Source: an uncultured Woeseiaceae bacterium
GTDB taxonomy: Bacteria > Pseudomonadota > Gammaproteobacteria > Steroidobacterales > Woeseiaceae
DNA: 64,000 nt
Direction of reading: 5' to 3'
Assembly (NCBI GenBank): GCA_947258565.1
Contig: CAMYJB010000006.1
Coordinates: 38,812 to 102,811 of the forward strand
The position numbers and the translations under genes were made by a program. Under the pieces are notes generated by a model. The model was given only the letters and a program-made list of their open reading frames with translations. It was not told the origin of the DNA and ran no database searches. This document shows positions 46,828 through 54,384 of the stretch, in pieces; the first letter of the stretch is position 1; each line of letters starts with the position of its first letter.

Positions 46828-46895
46828 GGGACAGTGACTTTAAGTGCCAGGCAAGGCGGACTTTGCCTGGCACTTAAAGTCACTGTCCCCAATTT
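46822..46895. repeat. palindromic element R13
   Basis: AATTAGGGGACAG...GGCAAGGCGGACTTTGCC...CTGTCCCCAATTT. Confidence 0.95.
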
Positions 46896-46897
46896 AG

Positions 46898-48175
46898 TCA
46901 TCGACGACCGCACTTGATGTCCAATGCGGCGAAATCCTGCGTGTAGGCCGGCGCGATCGATGCGGTTCTGCCGACGAGGCCGTTCCGGCCTTTGACTTTG
47001 TTTTCCGGGTCCGATTCCAGGCGCATCCACTCGCCGTAGGTGACTTCCGTTCCGTCCTCGAACACCGGACGCACGGACCAGCGATACGACATGCACGGCT
47101 CGAGCTCGCCACCGATAACGTGGCGCGGCTCCGCGATTCGTTTCCTGGAATAGATGAGGCGATGATCGTCATAGACCTCGACGTCGTACGAGATGGCGGA
47201 CCCCTTGACACGTTTCGCTGAACTGCTGTTCTCGCCCTCTTCGCGCAGAGCGAACGTCCAGGCTAGTTCGGGTGTCACTGATTTGGTCTTGAAACGGTGC
47301 TTGTCTTTGCGGTCCCTGCGCACCGTACTGGTCTCATCCGGCCGCAATTCATGCGCGACCAGGATACGACTGAATACTTCGGCAGCGAGTTCGCGCCCAA
47401 GATAGTGCGAGGCAAAATTTGCATAGTCTCGCCACAATGCCCGGTTATTCCTGTTCCAGTTGGCCAATGTGTCCCGGTCCACATACTGCATCATGCGTTT
47501 GTAGACGATTGCGCCGTCAGAATTACGGCGCAGCTCTGCCACGGCAGACACCGTCAGTATGGCTTCCTCGTCCTCGACATGGATGGCGACGTCACTGAAC
47601 GCCACAGACAGGACGGCATCCGTTGCCTCCGGGACGGCGACCGAGGACGCGATAAGCTTCGTGTCGAGCTGGGGGAGCCTCGACAGGTTGTGGTGGACGT
47701 CAAGCGCCAGGCCATCGTTTGTCAAAGGATGGCTCTCCGCATTCGCAAGCTCCTCGGTCAACTCGTCCCGGAATTCCTGGATCTCGCGCTTCATGGTTCC
47801 TGACAGGCCGCCGTATACCGCCCCCGGAATGGTCAGGATCGGTACGGGGAGACTCACATTGACACCGCCGATCTCGGTCGCGATCGTGCCGAGATTTGCC
47901 CCCTCGTTGATACCTCCGACCAGCCCGGGCGTGGCCTCTTCGTAAGAGCCGGTAATGGATTCCCTGGTGGCCTCGTCGTTCGCAACGACGACCAGCTGCC
48001 TGACTTCGGACCTCAGCGTGTCCGCCATCGGTTCCCAGGACTGGGTGGGCGGTGCCGTCGGGATCTGTGCAATCGGCTGGGTTTGGCCGACGACAACCCG
48101 GGACAATAGCAGCACGCTGAGCATAGCGACTGTGGCCACTACTCTGAAAACTCGCTTCCTGCCAATTATTGCCAT
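46898..48175 (-). CDS. hypothetical secreted protein
   Basis: 425-aa intact ORF with signal peptide; no family recognised. Confidence 0.65.
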   Translation of the reverse strand: MAIIGRKRVFRVVATVAMLSVLLLSRVVVGQTQPIAQIPTAPPTQSWEPMADTLRSEVRQLVVVANDEATRESITGSYEEATPGLVGGINEGANLGTIATEIGGVNVSLPVPILTIPGAVYGGLSGTMKREIQEFRDELTEELANAESHPLTNDGLALDVHHNLSRLPQLDTKLIASSVAVPEATDAVLSVAFSDVAIHVEDEEAILTVSAVAELRRNSDGAIVYKRMMQYVDRDTLANWNRNNRALWRDYANFASHYLGRELAAEVFSRILVAHELRPDETSTVRRDRKDKHRFKTKSVTPELAWTFALREEGENSSSAKRVKGSAISYDVEVYDDHRLIYSRKRIAEPRHVIGGELEPCMSYRWSVRPVFEDGTEVTYGEWMRLESDPENKVKGRNGLVGRTASIAPAYTQDFAALDIKCGRR

Positions 48176-48434
48176 CGGATCTCCCCGGAAAGTTCGCCAG
48201 CATGAGGGACGTATCGTCGCTGCTCGCAGATATTAGAGTGCATCGAGACCGACTGGTGCCCCGGGTTTTTTAACGCGGTACCCGGCCTGACGTTGACAGG
48301 CGCCTGCTCCTGGTTGCGCGTCACCCGCCCAAATACTTTTTATTTCAATGTGTTACGGCCGGGACCGTGCGAACGGTCCCTGTTTCTCCTGTTTGTGGTA
48401 GTGTCGCAGCCACCAAAAATAACAGGAAAACACC

Positions 48435-49400
48435 ATGCTCAAGCTTCTCCAGTTTGTCTTTGTCGCAACCTTTGCAATCGCAGTGTCGGCGGCACCACAC
48501 GCCGCGTTCGCGGATGATCAGAAGTCGATCCTGGTAACGGGCGCCAGTACGGGCATCGGCAGACATCTTGCAGAAACGCTGGCCGAGAACGGCTATCACG
48601 TCTACGCAGGCGCGCGAAAAGATAAGGATCTCGAAGCGCTGGACGCAATCGACAATATTACGGCCGTAAGACTCGACGTAACGAAGCAGGATCAGATTGA
48701 TGCGGCTGTTGAAATGATCACGGACAAGGGTACGGGCCTGTATGCCCTCGTTAACAATGCGGGCGTTGGCGGCGGCGGCCAGGTTGTCGACACACCGGTC
48801 GAGGACCAGACGTTTGTCTACAATGTCAATGTCGAGGGTGTCTACCGCACGACCAAGGCCTTCGCGCCGCTTGTTATCGAATCGAAGGGTCGCATCGTGA
48901 CCACGGGATCGATCGCAGGCACGCTGTCAGCATTCCCGGGCTTCAGTGCCTATGCCGGCAGCAAACACTGGATCGAGGCATTCACGGATTCGTTTGCCGC
49001 TGAAATGGAGCCACACGGCGTCACCGTCAGCGTCGTCGAACCCGGCAACTACAAATCGAATATCCGTCGCAGCAGCGTGGCCCGCAGGATGGAGAAAACA
49101 AAAGCCACGGGCAGTGATGTAACTGAAGAGATGAAAAAAGCGTACGAAGCGACGGCCGAGCGTGAGCTGTCCTACAAGGAACCCGATGAAGTCTCCGCGG
49201 CATTCATGCATGCCTTGTTCGATGGCAATCCGTTGCGTCGCTACGTGGTCGTCCCCAATGCGGAAGAACAGGAGTGGACGATTCGTACGAAGGTCAATGA
49301 ACTGGTGCAGCTGAACACATGGGGTCCCTACAGCTACAGCCGCGACCAGTTGGTCGAAATGCTCGACGAGGCCCTCGCCGGAGATGCGCCTTCGGAGTAA
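48435..49400 (+). CDS. short-chain dehydrogenase/reductase with N-terminal signal-like segment
   Basis: SILVTGASTGIGRHLAE, NNAGVGGGG, YAGSKHWIEAF. Confidence 0.9.
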   Translation: MLKLLQFVFVATFAIAVSAAPHAAFADDQKSILVTGASTGIGRHLAETLAENGYHVYAGARKDKDLEALDAIDNITAVRLDVTKQDQIDAAVEMITDKGTGLYALVNNAGVGGGGQVVDTPVEDQTFVYNVNVEGVYRTTKAFAPLVIESKGRIVTTGSIAGTLSAFPGFSAYAGSKHWIEAFTDSFAAEMEPHGVTVSVVEPGNYKSNIRRSSVARRMEKTKATGSDVTEEMKKAYEATAERELSYKEPDEVSAAFMHALFDGNPLRRYVVVPNAEEQEWTIRTKVNELVQLNTWGPYSYSRDQLVEMLDEALAGDAPSE

Positions 49401-49456
49401 GCCCGGTCGAGTAATTCGGAGACAGTCAGGATTTTCCGCATAGTGGATCTCCCCGC

Positions 49457-50374
49457 ATGAGCTTTTCTCCAATCCGCGGCGTGCTGGTACCGCTCCTGAC
49501 ACCGTTCAACGACGACATGACCGTCGCGACCGATCTATTCGTCGCGCATGCGCAGTGGCTGCTCGGCCAGGGTTGCGCCGGGCTGGTGCCGTTCGGAACC
49601 ACGGGCGAGGCGCTCTCGGTCGGCATCGACGAACGCGTCGCTGCAGTAAAGGCGCTCGTCGAAGCGGGCATCGACCCGGCGCTGATGATCCCGGGGACGG
49701 GACTTTCCAACGTCGCCGACACCGCGCGGCTTTCGAGCGCCTGCCTCGACCTGGGTTGCGCCGGCGTGATGACGCTGCCGCCGTTCTACTATAAGGACGT
49801 AAGTGAAGCGGGTCTCTACCGTCACTTCGTGCAGCTGGTCACGGCAATCGGCAAAGATGCACGAATCTTCCTCTATCACATCCCGCCGATTGCAATGGTC
49901 GGTGTCCCGACGACGCTTGCAGCGCGCCTGCGTGTCGAGTTTCCGGAGCAGATCATCGGCATCAAGGACAGCTCCGGCGAATGGGACAACACGCGCGCGT
50001 TGCTCGAGATCGACGGCCTGGTCGTCTACCCGGGATCGGAGCTGCCGCTGATCGAGGCGCTCGAACTCGGCGCGCCCGGCTGCATCTCGGCCACGGCAAA
50101 CCTCAATGGCCGCGCCATAGCGAAGGTCATCGATGCGTACTTTGACGGCAATGCCGAAACGGCGCGCGAACTTCACGGGCAGGTGAAGCGCTTTCGCCTG
50201 CTGATTCAGGACTACGCGCCGATCCCCGCGCAGAAGCGGCTGCTTGCACTGCTAACCGGCGACGGACGCTGGGCCAACGTGCGCCCGCCGCTGGTCGAGT
50301 TGCCCGAGGCGCAGGGCCGGGAACTACTGGATACGCTTCGCCGCGAATTCGAACTCGAGGTTCCAACGAGCTGA
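49457..50374 (+). CDS. dihydrodipicolinate synthase family protein
   Basis: GVLVPLLTPFNDDMTV, PFGTTGEALSV, LYHIPPIAMVGV, GIKDSSGEWDN. Confidence 0.85.
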   Translation: MSFSPIRGVLVPLLTPFNDDMTVATDLFVAHAQWLLGQGCAGLVPFGTTGEALSVGIDERVAAVKALVEAGIDPALMIPGTGLSNVADTARLSSACLDLGCAGVMTLPPFYYKDVSEAGLYRHFVQLVTAIGKDARIFLYHIPPIAMVGVPTTLAARLRVEFPEQIIGIKDSSGEWDNTRALLEIDGLVVYPGSELPLIEALELGAPGCISATANLNGRAIAKVIDAYFDGNAETARELHGQVKRFRLLIQDYAPIPAQKRLLALLTGDGRWANVRPPLVELPEAQGRELLDTLRREFELEVPTS

Positions 50375-50395
50375 TCGGGCCGGCTGCGCCCGGTG

Positions 50396-51829
50396 TCAGA
50401 GAACGACGAACATGTACCCGAGGTACGCGATCGCGGCTGCGGTCGCCGCGATCACGGCGTAGGGCAGCTGTGTCAACGCATGCTCCATCACGTTGATCCC
50501 GCTGCTCTGGGCTGAAAGCACGGTCGCATCGCCGTAGAAGCAGGCGTGGCTGCCGAAAGAACTCGCCGACAACAACGCGCCGATCGTGAGCGCGGTCGGT
50601 ATCTCCATCGCTGCCCCGAGCGGCATGACGATTGGGATTGCGATGGCGAACACGCCCCAGGACGAGCCGGTCGCGAACGACACCAGCGCCATCGTCAGGA
50701 ACACGATGACCGGGTAGAAGTGCGGCGACATGAGCGGCTGTACGGACTCGATAACGTATTGCGGTAGCCCGAGGTGGTCATTGACGGTCTTGAACATGAA
50801 TGCGACGACGACGATCGCGAGTGGCGGAATCATGATCTTGAAGCCGTCGAGCACTGCGTCGAGGGCCTCGTATGCACCGAGGAGCTTCATCATTACGACA
50901 AGCGGGATGGTCAGCGCCAGCGTGGCGATAATGCCGCGCAGCAGGTCGATATCGAAGTACCAGGAGAAGCCGATCAGTGCGAGCAGGGGTACGAGAAACA
51001 CCCAGATACTGCTGCGCGGCTGCCCGTTCTCGTCGACCGGCCCGTCCACGACCTCGATCTGGTCGACGGGCTCCATCGCGGCGATGCCCTGCTGTGCGAG
51101 TTCTTCGGCGGCCCGCATCGGGCCGATGAGCGGAAACCGCCCCGTCGCGACGAGCGGCACCAGTAACAATGCGATGATCGGGTAGAACATGAAGGGGATA
51201 CCGGAGATATACATCTTCATGCCCTCGCCGACCGCGGCGCTGCCAGTCGTTTCGAGCACCGCGGCGAAGAACACGGCCCACGTGGAAATCGGCACGAGTA
51301 CGCAGGTCGGCGCCGCGGTCGAATCGACGACGTAAGACAGCATTGCCCGCGATACCTTGAAGCGGTCGGTGACCTTTTTCATCGAGTTGCCGATCGCGAT
51401 GGCGTTCAGGTAGTCGTCGATGAACAGGACCATGCCGAGAAACCAGGTCACGAGCATGGACTTGTTGCGCGTGTTGGCGCGCTCCGCCATCTTGCGCGCA
51501 AAAGCCGAGGCGCCGCCCGTCTTGATCAGTATGTAGATCAGGCTGCCCATGAGGCCGCAGACCATGATGACCCAGCCGATGGTCTCGTCCTGCATGACGT
51601 CGAGCAGGATGTCGGAGAAGCTGCTCACCGCAGCGGTGGGGTCGAGCAGCAGGATGCCGATTACGACTCCGGTAAGCAGCGCCGCAATGGGCCGATGGGT
51701 AAGCACCGCGACCGTGATGACGAATACGGTCGGCAGAAGGCTCAACAAGCCGTAATGATCCACAGGCACCCCCGGTGTGGTTTTCGGTATTGTAGGCGTA
51801 CCGCCGGGAAGGTTGAAAGAGAGTGGCAT
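50396..51829 (-). CDS. NhaC-family Na+/H+ antiporter
   Basis: LFIDDYLNAIAIGNSMKKVTDRFKVSRAMLSYVVDSTAAPTCVLVPISTWAVF; start re-set to MPLSFNLPGG because the longer ORF overlaps the divergent gene. Confidence 0.85.
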   Translation of the reverse strand: MPLSFNLPGGTPTIPKTTPGVPVDHYGLLSLLPTVFVITVAVLTHRPIAALLTGVVIGILLLDPTAAVSSFSDILLDVMQDETIGWVIMVCGLMGSLIYILIKTGGASAFARKMAERANTRNKSMLVTWFLGMVLFIDDYLNAIAIGNSMKKVTDRFKVSRAMLSYVVDSTAAPTCVLVPISTWAVFFAAVLETTGSAAVGEGMKMYISGIPFMFYPIIALLLVPLVATGRFPLIGPMRAAEELAQQGIAAMEPVDQIEVVDGPVDENGQPRSSIWVFLVPLLALIGFSWYFDIDLLRGIIATLALTIPLVVMMKLLGAYEALDAVLDGFKIMIPPLAIVVVAFMFKTVNDHLGLPQYVIESVQPLMSPHFYPVIVFLTMALVSFATGSSWGVFAIAIPIVMPLGAAMEIPTALTIGALLSASSFGSHACFYGDATVLSAQSSGINVMEHALTQLPYAVIAATAAAIAYLGYMFVVL

Positions 51830-51981
51830 TGCCGGCGCACAGGGGCCGACCGATTCGCCGGGCGATAGAAATTCCTGTCCTTCGATCGCTATCGTTCTTA
51901 TGATAGCGGCGCTCTGTGTAACCGGGCGGTCGTTTTGATCGTGCAACGCGAGCTGAGCGACGTTCGTTGCTAACTGACTGG

Positions 51982-53916
51982 ATGCCGTTGAAAAAGAACG
52001 ACATTTTCCTGACCGAACGGCGGCGACGCCGCGCCGTGGCAATGGCCGCAACAGGCGCGGCATTCCTGCTGACCGTGTTGTGTTACTGGCCGTCACTCAG
52101 CGGGCCATTTGTTTTCGATGATATTCCGAACCTGGAACTCCTGGGTCAGGGCGGCGGGCTTACGTCGCCGGACAAGTACGTCGAATTCGTATTCAGCGAT
52201 CGTTCCAGCGCATTGGGGCGCCCTGTCAGTCTTTTGAGCTTTACGCTCAATGGCCAGGACTGGCCGACTGACCCGCATCCATTTCGCGTCACGAATCTAC
52301 TGCTGCACCTGGTGACCGGACTGCTCGTATTCCTGCTGGCGCGGGCGATTTTCTCAACATCGCATAAGCCCGAAACCGCAGAAAAACTCGCTTTGCTATG
52401 TATGACGCTGTGGTTGCTGCATCCGCTGCTGGTATCGACGACTGCGTACATCGTGCAGCGCATGACACAGCTCAGCGCACTGTTCACCCTCGCGGGATTG
52501 TTGTGCTACGTGCACGGCAGGCGGCACCTTGCCGGGCAGGCGCGACAGGGCTGGACCTGGATTATTGGCGGCATGGGCTTTTTCGGCGCTCTTGCTTTGC
52601 TGAGCAAAGAAACGGGCATCTTGCTACCCGGCTTCGCATTGATACTCGAGGTGACGGTATTCCGTTCGAATGAACTCCCTCATCGAATCCGGAAGATTCT
52701 CCTGGCACTGTTTTGCTTGCCGCTGATTGCGCTGCTGTCTTACTTTGCCATTGACTGGCAGTCGTTGCAGGCCAGCTTCAACAATCGGCCGTTCTCGATG
52801 TCGGAACGCTTGCTGACCCAGGCGGTTGTCCTCGTCGACTACCTGAAACAGGCCATCGCGCCGCGATTATCCGGCCTGGGAATTTTTCACGACGACTACC
52901 CGGTTTCCACGGGATTATTGAGCCCGGTAGCGACGCTGGCCAGTATTGGCGTGATTATCGCGCTAGTGATTTTCGCGCTTGGCGTCAGAAAGAAATGGCC
53001 TTTCATCAGCCTGGGAATCCTCTGGTTTTTCGTTGGCCACAGCCTCGAGGCAGGACCCATAGCGCTGGAACTCTACTTCGAGCACCGCAATTACCTGCCA
53101 CTGCTGGGTCCGCTCATCGCGATAATCTCACTGCTGCCCAATCTCAGCCAGGGGATTCTGCGACTACTACCTCTCGTGATCGTCCTGGTAATCAGCCTGC
53201 AATGTTTCCTGACCTGGCAGGCAGCGGCGCCCTGGGGCAACGAGCAACGACTCATGCAAACAGCGCTGGTCGAACATCCGGACTCGTTACGCGCCAAGCA
53301 GTACGTGGCTAATCGATACATTGTTCACGGTATGCACAAAGAGGCACTCGAAGCACAAAAGGCGCTAGCAGAGAAGTACCCGCAGCATGCCTCGACCCGG
53401 CTGAGCATCCTCAACCTCAGTTGCCTCCTCGGTGTGTTGTCAGCAGACGACCTGCAGGCAACAACGAGATTTATCAAGCGAGCTGACTTCGACAGGCAGA
53501 TCGTCGGGTTTCTAAAGCCACTGATTTCGAATGTCACCGCCAACACTTGCGACGCGCTCGATCCCCGGGGACTGCAGGCCTTGTTTGATTCTTTGTTGCT
53601 GAATCCACATATGGGCAAAAATTCCATCCTGCGCGGCGCAGTGCAATACCATAAGGCAATTCTTTACGAAAAATCCGGCAACCTGGATGACGCTTTGAAG
53701 TCCCTGGATGCCTCCTATGAGGCCAGGCCGGAAATCGACATTCGCCTGCAGCAGATCGTCTGGCTGCTGGCATCCGGCAGAATCGATGAAGCGCAGCACT
53801 ACCTGGATCTTGCACGCCAGCACAGGCACGGGTTCTTCTCGATCAGTAATCTTCGCGGTGCGGACCTGGATGCACTACAGCAGCAAATCGACGCTGCCGG
53901 CCACGAAACCCGATGA
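51982..53916 (+). CDS. polytopic membrane protein with C-terminal TPR-like region (TMTC-like), paralogue of 14810..16771
   Basis: CYWPSLSGPFVFDDIPNLELLGQGGGLTSPDKYVEFVF...GRPVSLLSFTLNGQDWPTDPHPFRVTNLLLHLVTGLL. Confidence 0.75.
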   Translation: MPLKKNDIFLTERRRRRAVAMAATGAAFLLTVLCYWPSLSGPFVFDDIPNLELLGQGGGLTSPDKYVEFVFSDRSSALGRPVSLLSFTLNGQDWPTDPHPFRVTNLLLHLVTGLLVFLLARAIFSTSHKPETAEKLALLCMTLWLLHPLLVSTTAYIVQRMTQLSALFTLAGLLCYVHGRRHLAGQARQGWTWIIGGMGFFGALALLSKETGILLPGFALILEVTVFRSNELPHRIRKILLALFCLPLIALLSYFAIDWQSLQASFNNRPFSMSERLLTQAVVLVDYLKQAIAPRLSGLGIFHDDYPVSTGLLSPVATLASIGVIIALVIFALGVRKKWPFISLGILWFFVGHSLEAGPIALELYFEHRNYLPLLGPLIAIISLLPNLSQGILRLLPLVIVLVISLQCFLTWQAAAPWGNEQRLMQTALVEHPDSLRAKQYVANRYIVHGMHKEALEAQKALAEKYPQHASTRLSILNLSCLLGVLSADDLQATTRFIKRADFDRQIVGFLKPLISNVTANTCDALDPRGLQALFDSLLLNPHMGKNSILRGAVQYHKAILYEKSGNLDDALKSLDASYEARPEIDIRLQQIVWLLASGRIDEAQHYLDLARQHRHGFFSISNLRGADLDALQQQIDAAGHETR

Positions 53917-54384
53917 CATGATCGTCTATGCCGGCTTGCCATAATATGGCGCCGCAACAGTCCGCACGAATGTGCAAAAAACCCGGTTTGAGCCTATACT
54001 GTAGCGATGCTTTTTAAGGCAATTTCGTGATCGAAGAATAAGAACAACAATGATTGATCGCGTTCGGCATAAAGAGTGCTGCCGGCCCAAAAAGGGCCCA
54101 AGCAGTATTCGTAGTGAGCGACCCAGGCCATCACATCCGAGCCCTCACTCGTTGTAACGATAGCTCAACGTTTATGAGCTGGCATGTAATGATCATGTCG
54201 AAATAGAAAACATGAAATGGTTGCCATAACGCGTCCTGATGCAAATGGCTGGAAACCATCGAAAGTAGCGAACCAGAAGGTTTAACAAGATGAAGGGTAA
54301 AGCCGTAGGTACGCCAGGAACCGGGCCCCGTCGCGTACTGCGCTGCCAATGGACAACCCCTGGGAGATGGGCGAAATCAGCATC

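Noticed and set aside
49420-49432. CGGAGACAGTCAGG resembling the start of the palindromic element
   Set aside because: Only a short imperfect match and no second arm; cannot be distinguished from chance.
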